Assembly: GCF_947495735.1 (NCBI RefSeq)
Contig: NZ_CANMAA010000015.1
Span: 1-64,000, forward strand
Length of the DNA: 64,000 bases
Reading direction: 5' to 3'
Origin: an uncultured Pseudokineococcus sp.
Lineage (GTDB): Bacteria; Actinomycetota; Actinomycetes; Actinomycetales; Quadrisphaeraceae
The notes under the pieces are model-generated. The model had not been told where the DNA came from. It worked only from the letters and a program-made list of their open reading frames with translations, and made no database searches. Below, in pieces: positions 25,847 through 33,409 of this stretch. Positions within the stretch are counted from its first letter, which is position 1. Each line of letters opens with the position of its first letter. Made by a program: the position numbers and the translations under genes.

Positions 25847-27579
25847 ACCCGCTCCAGCACGAGGAGGGAGACCGACGGGAGCGGCAGCTCGACGTGCAGC
25901 GAGGCGCTGCCCTGCTGGACCTCCACGTCGCGGGGCGGCTCGAGCTCCTCGAGCCCCTGGCGCGCCGTGATCTGCGCGAGCTCCTCCGGCGACGGGTCCT
26001 GCGGGCTCCCCAGCGCGCGCCAGGCGGTGTGGGCGTTGCTGTGGTCGGCGTCGACGCGGTGGTGGCTGACGGTCCAGGTCCCCTCGGGCAGACCGCGGAC
26101 CACGACGTCGACGGGCGTCGCCCGGTCGTCGCGCTGGTGCTGGTCGTCCGTGTGGCGCCAGACGAGGACGGACACGCGGCGGGGGTCGGCGCCGTCGGAG
26201 GAGGCGAGGGCGTCGACCTCCTCGGGCATCGAGCGCCCGTCGCCCGCGTCGAGCAGCTCCGAGGGGCTGGCGGCGTCGCTGGTGGCCGCGACCCGCCGGT
26301 CCCCCAGCCGCGCCATCAGGCGGTAGGCGTTGAGCAGGGGCTTCTCGACGCCGCCCGCGGTGAGGAAGGCCCGCGTGCCCTCGAAGTAGCGCTCCCCCTC
26401 GAAGTAGAAGCTCCACGAGGTCGCCTGGGTGACCTTGACGGCCTCCGTGTCGTCGAGGTCCAGCAGCTTCTTGAAGAGCTTGACCTGGAAGACGGGGTAG
26501 TACTCGGTGTTCTGGAAGGCGAAGTTGGCGTTGTCGTAGGCGCTGTAGTGCGCGGGCACCCCCGCGTCGCACTCGTCGACGATCGCCGGCAGGTCGCGGT
26601 AGGCGTCGAACTCGCCGACGACCCGCAGCATCCGCCGGACCTCGAAGAGCATCTTGTGCGACGACGGGCTCTGCAGCTCCGGGGCCGGGCCGCCGGTCGG
26701 CCCGTAGACCCGCCAGGGCGTGAAGGCGCTGCCCTTGGTGTGGAACGAGACGAAGTCCAGGGGCGTCGATCGGGTCGAGGTGTGCTCGAGGAAGGTGCGC
26801 AGGAAGTCGACGCCGCCGCCCGTCACCGCCGGGCCGCCGACCTGCGCGTCCGGGAGGACGCTGCGCACGGCTGCCGCCGTCACGTCGTACAGCTCGCAGA
26901 ACTGCTCGACGGTGCCCTTCCAGTAGAAGATGTCGGGCTCGTTCCACAGCTCCCACAGCCAGGTGCGCACCTCGTCGGCGCCGTAGCGCTCGACGCAGTG
27001 GCGCGCGTGGGCGGCGACGAGCTCGCCCCACTCGCCGAAGTCCCGCGGGGGGTAGGCCCAGGCGCCCGCCTCGTAGCTGCTGTAGACCGTCGGGCTCGGC
27101 ACCACCTGCAGCTCGTCCGCCTCGGGCGGGAGCATGTCGCGCGGGGTGAAGGCCAGCTCGACGAGCACGTGGTGGCCCGCGCCGACGATGGCGTCGTAGA
27201 CCTGGTCGGCGACGGAGAAGTCGTAGACGGCCGAGCCGTCCTCGGCGCGGTGGTAGACGTTCCCGTTCCCCCAGTGCGGCAGGCCGAACCCCGTCCCGGA
27301 GCAGAAGACGTAGTGGGGGCGCACGTGGAACGCCTGCGTCTGCCCGGGCACCAGCTCGGCGAAGCTGCGCAGCAGCCGCTTGCCGGTGGGCGTGTACGTC
27401 CAGTTGATCTCGTCGTAGCCGATGGACGCCCAGATCGGTCGCATCTCGCCGCGGTCCGCGGCGGCGTCCACCTCGACGGCGGCGGAGCGCACGTGCGGCG
27501 CGCTCGGGTCGGAGGGGGCGGAGCGGGGGAAGTGGTTCGTGTCGGTGCTCAGGCCGGGGTTGTGCGTCGCCGTCGTCAT
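25843..27579 (-). CDS. GH39 beta-xylosidase-like glycosidase
   Basis: A 578-residue GH39 enzyme. The TIM barrel begins near residue 50 (IGYDEINWTYTPTGKRLL), with acid/base E214 in WELWNEPDIFYWKG and nucleophile E336 in AIVDECD. A beta-sandwich follows from about residue 430. No signal peptide is present, so it should release xylose (or a related sugar) from imported xylo-oligosaccharides in the cytoplasm. It is the first enzyme gene after the GntR regulator (20 bp gap) and overlaps the reductase gene, tying hydrolysis, uptake and oxidoreduction together in one transcript. Confidence 0.9.
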   Translation of the reverse strand: MTTATHNPGLSTDTNHFPRSAPSDPSAPHVRSAAVEVDAAADRGEMRPIWASIGYDEINWTYTPTGKRLLRSFAELVPGQTQAFHVRPHYVFCSGTGFGLPHWGNGNVYHRAEDGSAVYDFSVADQVYDAIVGAGHHVLVELAFTPRDMLPPEADELQVVPSPTVYSSYEAGAWAYPPRDFGEWGELVAAHARHCVERYGADEVRTWLWELWNEPDIFYWKGTVEQFCELYDVTAAAVRSVLPDAQVGGPAVTGGGVDFLRTFLEHTSTRSTPLDFVSFHTKGSAFTPWRVYGPTGGPAPELQSPSSHKMLFEVRRMLRVVGEFDAYRDLPAIVDECDAGVPAHYSAYDNANFAFQNTEYYPVFQVKLFKKLLDLDDTEAVKVTQATSWSFYFEGERYFEGTRAFLTAGGVEKPLLNAYRLMARLGDRRVAATSDAASPSELLDAGDGRSMPEEVDALASSDGADPRRVSVLVWRHTDDQHQRDDRATPVDVVVRGLPEGTWTVSHHRVDADHSNAHTAWRALGSPQDPSPEELAQITARQGLEELEPPRDVEVQQGSASLHVELPLPSVSLLVLERV

Positions 27580-27599
27580 GGGGCGTCATCGCCTCTCGC

Positions 27600-28328
27600 T
27601 CAGGTGCTGGACGGTGGGTGGGTGGTGTAGGAGGCCAGCGCCCGGTCGCGGGCGTCGGTCAGGTGCGCCGCCATCGCCGCCCGGGCGCGGGCGGGGTCGC
27701 GGGAGCGGAGGCCCTCGAGGACCCGGGTGTGCTCCGCCACGCAGTGGTCCGCGTCCGTGACGCCGCGCATCCCGCCGAAGAGGCGGAAGCGCTGGATCTG
27801 CCCGCCGATGGCCGTGTAGGCCGCGACGAGGAACTCGTTGCCCGTCGCCTCGGCGACGATGCGGTGGAAGCGCTCGTCCGCCTGCCAGTAGGCGCGGAAG
27901 TCGTGGAAGGACGGGCCGAGCGGTGCCGTGGCCAGGTCGTGGACCGCCCCCTCCAGGCGAGCCGTGATCTGGTCGTCGAGCCGCGTGGCGGCGAGCTCGG
28001 CCAGGGACGGCTCGAGGAGCAGCCGCGCCTGCATGAGGTGGTCGAGCTCGTCCGGCGTCGTCATGGGGGCGACCCGGTACCCCTTGAGCGCCGTCCGCCG
28101 CACGAGCCCGGTCGACTCCAGCCGGGCCAGCGCCTCCCGCACCGGGGTGGAGGAGACCTGGAACTCACGGGCCAGGGCGTCGATGCCGATGACGTCCCCC
28201 GCACCCAGCTCCCCGTCGATGAGCAGGTCCAGCACGGCGTCGTAGATGTGGTCCGCGAGGACCTGCCGGCTGGCGATCGACACGCGCGGTGCCTTGTTCG
28301 CATCCATGGGGCCAGATGCTCCCTGCAC
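27600..28328 (-). CDS. GntR-family (FCD/FadR-type) regulator, head of the operon
   Basis: A 242-residue regulator. The winged helix (residues about 20-90) contains GIDALAREFQVSSTPVREALARLESTGLVRR; the rest is an all-helical FCD-type effector domain (DLDHLMQARLLLEPSLAELAA...) whose members often bind sugar acids through a metal. The GTG start at 28328 has GGAGG 7 nt upstream; an ATG 7 codons later is possible. It is the first gene of the seven-gene operon to 20813. The palindrome GATCGTGCACGATC directly next to a TAGCGT hexamer 30 bp upstream indicates autoregulation. Confidence 0.9.
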   Translation of the reverse strand: MQGASGPMDANKAPRVSIASRQVLADHIYDAVLDLLIDGELGAGDVIGIDALAREFQVSSTPVREALARLESTGLVRRTALKGYRVAPMTTPDELDHLMQARLLLEPSLAELAATRLDDQITARLEGAVHDLATAPLGPSFHDFRAYWQADERFHRIVAEATGNEFLVAAYTAIGGQIQRFRLFGGMRGVTDADHCVAEHTRVLEGLRSRDPARARAAMAAHLTDARDRALASYTTHPPSST

Positions 28329-28359
28329 CGCGTCACCTCCTCGCCGTCGAGTGATCAGG

Positions 28360-28379
28360 ACGCTAGATCGTGCACGATC
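28360..28379 (-). promoter_or_regulatory. GntR operator and promoter hexamer
   Basis: On the minus strand, the 14-bp palindrome GATCGTGCACGATC (28366-28379) runs straight into TAGCGT (28360-28365), about 30 nt before the GTG start. The position would block RNA polymerase when bound. Confidence 0.65.
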
Positions 28380-28488
28380 GATCCGTCAAGGATGCAGGAC
28401 GGAGAAGGGCGCGAGGCAGCGATCTCCCGTCGACGACGGGCGTGACGCGGCTCCCGCAGGGTCGCGCTCCTGGTCGAGGACGGCGCAA

Positions 28489-28544
28489 CGGCAGACGGCC
28501 GCCCCTCGTCCTGCTCTCGCACGACGAGGGGCGGCCATCTGCCG
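28489..28544. terminator. Terminator hairpin, copy B of the recurrent type
   Basis: A 22-bp stem with one mismatch (28489-28510 and 28523-28544). It lies 24 bp beyond the minus-strand flavoprotein stop. Inner part CCTCGTCCTGCTC...GACGAGG resembles the hairpins at 20737 and 54824. Confidence 0.7.
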
Positions 28545-28567
28545 CTGGGCGAGCCCTTGGCCCGGGG

Positions 28568-29815
28568 TCAGACCTTCCCGCGCAGGAGGAGGCGGTAGTA
28601 GACGACCGGGAGGACGTAGCGGTCGAGCAGCCAGGTCGTGCGCCGGGGCTTGAAACGGCTCACGAGCGGCAGGTGGCGCGGCCGCGGCCCGGAGCGGTCG
28701 GCCTCGACGAGCACGAGCCGGCGGTGGCTGGTGGTGACCGGCATCACCGTGAAGCCGTCGTACCGGCGCAGCTTCCTGCCCTTGCGCGCAGCGATGATGT
28801 TGCGCGCGAGGACGTCGACCTGCTTGCGCAGCCCCCCGCCGGAGGAGCTCGTCTGCAGGGCGGCGACGTCCCCGATCGACCAGACGTCGTCGTGCCGGCG
28901 CGAGCGCAGCGTCTCGGGGTCGATGTCGACCTGCCCGCCGCGCTCCCCCGTGCCGAGCCCGCTGGCGGTCACCCACTCCGGCGCGCGGTAGTGCGGGACG
29001 ACGTGGGCGTGCGCCAGGTCGTCCAGGCGCACCGTGCCCGCCGGCGTCGTGAGGTCGACCGCGCGCAGGACGGGGTCGACGCGGGCGACGCGGGCCTCGC
29101 GCAGCACGCGCACCCCGTAGGACGCGATGACCCGCTCGAGCCGGGCGTCGGCCTTCGGCACGCCGAGGACGTGCTCCCCGGGGATGGCGAGGACGACGTC
29201 GAGGTCGTCGAGGACCCCGCTGCGGCGCCAGGAGTCGCACGCCATCAGCAGGGGCTTGAGGGCGGTGGCCGCGCAGGGCGCCGGCTCCGGGGGCACCGTG
29301 AACAGGACGGTCCCCTCGCGCACGCCGCTCAGCGCCTGCCACACCAGCGGCGCCGCGCTGGGCACGTACGTCGAGGACGCCCAGCCGGCGGTGTAGGCGT
29401 CCTGCAGCCCCGGGGTCGCGTCCCAGTCCTCGTGCATGCCGGGGCAGACGACGAGGGTCCCGTAGGAGAAGCGGCGACCGCGCCGGGTGGTGACGGTGGA
29501 GGCGACCGGGTCGACGGCCTCGACGGCGTCCTGCACCCAGCGGCACCCCTCGGGGATGACGCGGCGCATGGGCCGCTCGAGCTCGCGCATGGTCGCCTCG
29601 CCCCCGCCGACGTAGTTCATCAGCGGCCGGTAGCGGTGCACGGGCGAGGGCTCCACGAGGGCGACGTCACGGGCGCCGTCGCGGATCAGCCTGGCGGCGA
29701 GGGAGATCCCCGCGTTCCCGCCCCCGATGACGAGGACCTCGGCGTGGTCGGTCAGGACGTCCTGCGGGGAGAGGGGCACCTCTCGACCATCGCCGCGCGG
29801 GCCGGGGACCGCCAC
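28568..29815 (-). CDS. Sulfide:quinone-oxidoreductase-like flavoprotein lacking one redox cysteine
   Basis: A 415-residue FAD protein with the Rossmann motif VLVIGGGNAGISLAARL at residues 27-43 and the SQR pattern PAPCAATALKPLLMACDSW, where C181 matches the first conserved redox cysteine. In SQR enzymes the second lies in YDGYTSCP; here the matching stretch is YDGFTVMP (residues 352-359), with M358 in place of Cys. The disulfide mechanism is therefore unlikely and the protein may oxidise another substrate or act as a general quinone reductase. GTG starts at 29815 and 29779 are both possible. It follows the PCD-VOC gene by 38 bp and a terminator ends the pair. Confidence 0.8.
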   Translation of the reverse strand: MAVPGPRGDGREVPLSPQDVLTDHAEVLVIGGGNAGISLAARLIRDGARDVALVEPSPVHRYRPLMNYVGGGEATMRELERPMRRVIPEGCRWVQDAVEAVDPVASTVTTRRGRRFSYGTLVVCPGMHEDWDATPGLQDAYTAGWASSTYVPSAAPLVWQALSGVREGTVLFTVPPEPAPCAATALKPLLMACDSWRRSGVLDDLDVVLAIPGEHVLGVPKADARLERVIASYGVRVLREARVARVDPVLRAVDLTTPAGTVRLDDLAHAHVVPHYRAPEWVTASGLGTGERGGQVDIDPETLRSRRHDDVWSIGDVAALQTSSSGGGLRKQVDVLARNIIAARKGRKLRRYDGFTVMPVTTSHRRLVLVEADRSGPRPRHLPLVSRFKPRRTTWLLDRYVLPVVYYRLLLRGKV

Positions 29816-29853
29816 CCGGCCGGGTGTCAGCGGTCGGGGTCAGCGGCCGGGGC

Positions 29854-30501
29854 TCACCGGTCGAGGGCCGTGCACACGCAGGCCCGGTTGCCCTCGGGGT
29901 CCTCGACGACGACGAAGGAGGGCCGGTGGCTCTCGTCGACGACCCGCGCGCCCGCCGCCACCGCCGCGTCGAGTCGCTCCTGCGCGACGTCGTGCGGCAC
30001 CCAGACGTCGAGGTGGAACCGCTGGCGGGGCGTCGCGTGCGCCTCGGTGCCCTGGAACCACAGCAGCGGCAGCCGACCTCGGCGGTCGGCGACGTCGTTC
30101 CCGTCCAGCGCGCCCGCGTCGCCGGTCATCAGAGCCGCCCAGACCGGGCCGACGGCGGCGAGGTCGGCGGTGTCCAGCGCCACCTCGAGCTGGGCCAGCA
30201 GCTCGGGGCGGGCGAGCAGGCCCTGCTCCGCCGCGAGGTCGCTGACGCGCCGCGCCAGCCGCAGGTCGCGGCGGGTCACGCGGCCGACGTCGTGGCTCAC
30301 GAGCGCGAGGTCGACGTAGCCGGGGCGCAGGTCGACGTCGGGGTGGTGGTCGAGCTCCTCGGCGGCCGCGACGACGCCGCTCACCAGCGCCAGGCCGGCC
30401 GGCATCCCACCGGTGGCGAAGCGCGCGTGCAGCCCCGAGGCCAGCAGGCGCCAGTCGTCGAGCCCGGCGTCGGCCACGTCCTGGACGGTGAGGCGGGTCA
30501 T
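29854..30501 (-). CDS. Pterin-4a-carbinolamine dehydratase / VOC fusion
   Basis: A 215-residue two-domain protein. Residues 1-95 carry the PCD signature (ELDHHPDVDLRPGYVDLALVSHD, with the His pair and the later His), the enzyme that recycles oxidised tetrahydropterin. Residues about 105-215 form a VOC/glyoxalase-like domain (FHLDVWVPHDVAQERLDAAVAAGARVVDE ending DPEGNRACVCTAL). The fusion is known in actinobacteria; the VOC part may bind a ligand or metal. No pterin-dependent hydroxylase gene is nearby. Likely co-transcribed with the downstream flavoprotein gene. Confidence 0.85.
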   Translation of the reverse strand: MTRLTVQDVADAGLDDWRLLASGLHARFATGGMPAGLALVSGVVAAAEELDHHPDVDLRPGYVDLALVSHDVGRVTRRDLRLARRVSDLAAEQGLLARPELLAQLEVALDTADLAAVGPVWAALMTGDAGALDGNDVADRRGRLPLLWFQGTEAHATPRQRFHLDVWVPHDVAQERLDAAVAAGARVVDESHRPSFVVVEDPEGNRACVCTALDR

Positions 30502-30584
30502 CGCGCGAGCATGCCCGGGTCGGCGCCCGCGGTCACCCCTGCTGCACGTGCGGTCGTCGGCGGGAGCTCGGCCCCACCGCCACC

Positions 30585-31190
30585 TCAGGCCGCCAGCCCC
30601 GCGGCGACGGCGGCGAGCAGGCGGTCGACGGCCGCCCCCCGCGCCCGCTCGTCGAGACCGGCGAGCGGCCCGACCAGCAGCTCGGCGAGGCCGTGCACGC
30701 CCGCCCAGGCGACGGTGTCGGCGCCGTCACGTCCGCGTCGACCCAGGCCGCCCGCGGCGTCCATCTCGTCGAGGCGCTCCTGCAGCATCGCCCACGGGTC
30801 CGGGCCTCCGACGCAGCCGGGCGGACCCTCCGGCGTCTCGCCGAAGGCGACGCGGAACAGCCCGGGCTCGGCGACCGCGTACTCGACGTAGGCGCGCCCC
30901 ACCGCGCGCAGCCGCGCCCTCGCCAGGGCCAGCGGGTCGTCCTGCGCCGCGACGGAGGACAGCCCCTCGGCCATCGCCGCGCCCATGGCTCCCCGGGCGT
31001 GCTCGGCGACCGTGGCGAGCAGGTCGGCGTGCCCGGCGAAGTGCCGGTAGGCGGCGTTCGGGCTCACGCCCACCTCGCGCGCCACCTCGCGCACGGCGAG
31101 CGCACCGGGACCGCCGGAGCGGACCGCCGCCGTCGCCGCCGCGACGAGCGCGTTGCGCAGGTCGCCGTGGTGGTAGCTCGCGCGCGCCAC
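30585..31190 (-). CDS. TetR-family regulator of the DUF4188 gene
   Basis: A 201-residue TetR regulator: helix-turn-helix ALAVREVAREVGVSPNAAYRHFAGHADLL at residues about 31-60, then a WHG/TetR_C-type ligand domain (VEYAVAEPGLFRVAFGE; VHGLAELLVGPL). The GTG start has AGGAGGG close upstream. It is divergent from the DUF4188 gene, and two 17-bp palindromes (31255-31271 and 31283-31299) lie between them, flanking the likely promoter. Probably a repressor of both genes, sensing an unknown small molecule. Confidence 0.9.
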   Translation of the reverse strand: MARASYHHGDLRNALVAAATAAVRSGGPGALAVREVAREVGVSPNAAYRHFAGHADLLATVAEHARGAMGAAMAEGLSSVAAQDDPLALARARLRAVGRAYVEYAVAEPGLFRVAFGETPEGPPGCVGGPDPWAMLQERLDEMDAAGGLGRRGRDGADTVAWAGVHGLAELLVGPLAGLDERARGAAVDRLLAAVAAGLAA

Positions 31191-31254
31191 GGACCCTCCT
31201 CCTCGAGGCCGCCCCGGACGTGCGGCCCCTGCCGGCGGAGCCCTGGAACGCGGG

Positions 31255-31299
31255 TGTGGACGGCGTCCACATGCTACGGCTATGTTCACGCCGTCCACA
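31255..31299. promoter_or_regulatory. Tandem TetR operators
   Basis: Site 1, TGTGGACGGCGTCCACA, is a 17-bp odd palindrome (8+1+8, perfect arms). Site 2, TGTTCACGCCGTCCACA, is the same with four non-pairing positions. They are 28 bp apart start to start, and a TATGTT hexamer (31281-31286) lies at their junction, pointing to the plus-strand gene. Confidence 0.75.
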
Positions 31300-31339
31300 T
31301 GAGGCGCCGGGCGTGACCCGGGCACGGAGGGGAGCCGAG

Positions 31340-31831
31340 ATGGCCAGCACCACGGTCCAGCCGGGACGACGCACCGCCGACCTCGAGGGCCAGGACCTCG
31401 TCGTCTTCGTCATCGGCATGCGCATCAACCGGCTCCGCGACGTCCGAGCCTGGATGCCGGTCTTCGGCGCGATGCCGCGGATGCTCCGCGAGCTCGGCCG
31501 GCAGCCCGAGCGCGGGCTCCTGCACGCCCGCACCTACTGGTCGGGGCGCACCTTCATGGTGCTGCAGTACTGGCGCACCTGGGAGCAGCTGCAGGCCTAC
31601 GCCGCCGCCTCCGACGCCGAGCACCTGCCCGCCTGGCGCGCCTTCAACCGGGCGGCCCGGCGCGGGTCGACGGCGGCCGGCATCTTCCACGAGAGCTACC
31701 TCGTGGGGCCCGGCACCGCGGAGTCGGTCTACGTCGCCATGCCGGAGCACGGCCTCGCCGCCGCGACCCGCTCGGTCCCGGTGCCGCTGCGGGGCGACCG
31801 CGCCGCCGACCGGATGCGCGGCAGCGCCTGA
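31340..31831 (+). CDS. DUF4188-family protein
   Basis: A 163-residue protein with the DUF4188 pattern: VVFVIGMRINRLRDVRAWMPV, a helical MLRELGRQPERGLLHARTYW and the conserved GRTFMVLQYWRTWEQLQAYA, then HLPAWRAFNRA. Family members look like dimeric alpha-beta-barrel (monooxygenase-like) proteins; no activity is established. The ATG has a purine-rich site (GGAGGGGAGCC). It is controlled by the divergent TetR regulator through the tandem operators and followed by a hairpin, so it forms a one-gene unit. Confidence 0.82.
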   Translation: MASTTVQPGRRTADLEGQDLVVFVIGMRINRLRDVRAWMPVFGAMPRMLRELGRQPERGLLHARTYWSGRTFMVLQYWRTWEQLQAYAAASDAEHLPAWRAFNRAARRGSTAAGIFHESYLVGPGTAESVYVAMPEHGLAAATRSVPVPLRGDRAADRMRGSA

Positions 31832-31855
31832 CGCCTCGCCCTGGCTCGAGCTGCT

Positions 31856-31912
31856 CGAGAGCGACGAAGCGCAGGTCGTCCGCGTCGGCTGACCCGCGGT
31901 TCGTCGCTCTCG
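31856..31912. terminator. Bidirectional terminator-like stem
   Basis: CGAGAGCGACGAA pairs exactly with TTCGTCGCTCTCG around a 31-nt loop, between convergent genes (stops at 31831 and 31923). Confidence 0.65.
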
Positions 31913-31922
31913 CCGCGCCTGC

Positions 31923-32399
31923 TCAGGCCTCCTGCGCCGGCCCCGCCCGCAGCGCGGCGGCGAGCTGGTGCAGCGTGCCGACGAGGTCCGTCTGCTGCGC
32001 GTCGCTCAGGCCGGCGGCGTCCGTGACGCGTCGCGGGACGTCGCCGACCTCGTCGCCGAGACGACGCCCCTCCGCCGTGAGGTCGACGATGACCGCCCTC
32101 TCGTCCTCACCGGACCGCCGCCGGGTGATCCAGCCCCGCCCCTCCATGCGCTTGAGCAGCGGCGAGACGGTGTTGGAGGAGAGCCCGAGCCGCCGGGCGA
32201 CCACGGTCACCGGCGCCGCGCCGTCCTGGCGGAGCACGGACAGGACCGTGTACTGCGGGTAGGTCAGCCCCGAGTCCCCCAGCAGCACGCGGTAGGTGGC
32301 GTCCATGGCGTGCGACGCCTGGTAGAGCGCGAGGCACAGCCGCTGGTCGACGGGCAGGTCGGACTCGGCGGCGCTCACCCGTCGAGTGTAGGAGTCCAC
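31923..32399 (-). CDS. MarR-family regulator with OhrR-type cysteine
   Basis: A 158-residue MarR regulator. The N-terminal stretch RLCLALYQASHAM matches the OhrR signature, with reactive Cys22; the winged helix follows (APVTVVARRLGLSSNTVSPLLKRMEGRGWITRRRSGEDERAV). OhrR proteins are inactivated when organic hydroperoxides oxidise this Cys. It probably represses the divergent alpha/beta hydrolase gene and itself through the inverted repeat at 32408-32434. The start may be the GTG at 32399 or the GTG at 32378, giving 151 residues. Confidence 0.88.
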   Translation of the reverse strand: MDSYTRRVSAAESDLPVDQRLCLALYQASHAMDATYRVLLGDSGLTYPQYTVLSVLRQDGAAPVTVVARRLGLSSNTVSPLLKRMEGRGWITRRRSGEDERAVIVDLTAEGRRLGDEVGDVPRRVTDAAGLSDAQQTDLVGTLHQLAAALRAGPAQEA

Positions 32400-32407
32400 C
32401 CGATCGC

Positions 32408-32439
32408 ATCGTGCGCGACTGAGTCGTACGCGATATGGT
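32408..32439. promoter_or_regulatory. MarR operator and promoter hexamer
   Basis: ATCGTGCGCGAC and GTCGTACGCGAT (9 of 12 positions pair) flank a TGA spacer at 32408-32434, and overlap TATGGT (32434-32439), a TANNNT hexamer reading towards the hydrolase gene. Confidence 0.6.
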
Positions 32440-32497
32440 CGGGCCGTCAGAGGGGTCGGCCAGCGAGCCGGCCGGTCGAGCGAGAGGACCAGGAACG

Positions 32498-33334
32498 ATG
32501 ACCGAGGTCACCGCCCACAGCGGGCTGTTCAAGGACACGAACCTGCACGTCGAGGACACCGGCGGCACGGGCCGCCCCGTCGTGCTGATCCACGGCTGGC
32601 CCCTGTCCGGTGAGGCGTGGTCCGAGCAGGTCCCGGCCCTGCGGGCCGCCGGCTACCGCGTCGTCACCTACGACCGCCGCGGCTTCGGCCGCAGCGACAA
32701 GACCCGCAAGGGCTACGACTACGACACGCTGGCCGACGACCTGGCCGCGCTGCTCGACCAGCTCGAGCTGACCGACGTCACCCTCGTCGGGTTCTCCATG
32801 GGCGGCGGCGAGGTGGCCCGCTACGTCGCGCGCCACGGCCAGGACCGCCTGCGCAGCGTCGTCTTCGCCGGCGCCGTCCCGCCGTTCATGGCGAAGTCCG
32901 GCGACAACCCCGACGGTCCGCTGGACGACGAGACCGCGCAGCAGATGGAGAGCGGCCTCAAGAGCGACCGCTCGGCCTTCTTCGACCAGTTCACGACGCA
33001 GTTCTTCTCCGTCGGGGACGACCTGAAGGTCACCGAGGCGCAGCGCCAGGACGCGATCGCCCTGTGCGAGCAGTCCGACCAGAAGGCGGCCCTCGCGGCC
33101 ATGGAGTCCTTCGGCACCACCGACTTCCGCGGCGACCTGCCGTCCGTCACCGTCCCGACGCTGGTCATCCACGGCGCGGGCGACGGCGTCGTGCCGTTCG
33201 AGGGCTCCGGTGCCCGCACCCACGCGGCGATCCCGGGCAGCGAGCTGCACGTGGTCGACGACGCCCCCCACGGCTTCAACGTCAGCCACGCGGCGGAGTT
33301 CAACTCCCGGCTCCTGGAGTTCCTGGCTCGCTGA
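32498..33334 (+). CDS. Alpha/beta hydrolase of the non-haem chloroperoxidase type
   Basis: A 278-residue alpha/beta hydrolase. The oxyanion motif VVLIHGWPLSGEAW, nucleophile elbow GFSMGG, Asp in VIHGAGDGVVP and catalytic His in DAPHGFN form a complete triad. The pattern is that of cofactor-free chloroperoxidase/esterase enzymes, which can hydrolyse esters and form peracids. Pairing with a peroxide-sensing type MarR regulator fits a role in peracid or hydroperoxide stress, or ester detoxification; this is inference. No signal peptide. The ATG was chosen because the earlier frame lies in the operator region. Confidence 0.9.
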   Translation: MTEVTAHSGLFKDTNLHVEDTGGTGRPVVLIHGWPLSGEAWSEQVPALRAAGYRVVTYDRRGFGRSDKTRKGYDYDTLADDLAALLDQLELTDVTLVGFSMGGGEVARYVARHGQDRLRSVVFAGAVPPFMAKSGDNPDGPLDDETAQQMESGLKSDRSAFFDQFTTQFFSVGDDLKVTEAQRQDAIALCEQSDQKAALAAMESFGTTDFRGDLPSVTVPTLVIHGAGDGVVPFEGSGARTHAAIPGSELHVVDDAPHGFNVSHAAEFNSRLLEFLAR

Positions 33335-33351
33335 GCCACTCCCCCGCCACG

Positions 33352-33400
33352 GGGCCGGGCCGGGTGCGACGCCGCCGGGCGTCCGCACCGGGCCCGGCCC
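33352..33400. terminator. Bidirectional terminator
   Basis: A 17-bp G+C stem with one mismatch (33352-33368 with 33384-33400) between convergent genes ending at 33334 and 33410. Confidence 0.75.
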
Positions 33401-33409
33401 TCGCGCGTC

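Noticed and set aside
24998-27589. One long frame seemingly fusing the aldo/keto reductase to upstream sequence
   Set aside because: The upstream part is out of frame with the GH39 gene and basic in composition; the GTGA overlap marks the true reductase start.
20813-28328. Horizontal transfer of the GH39 operon
   Set aside because: Base composition and overlaps look like the rest of the window; no mobile-element gene or flanking repeat was found.
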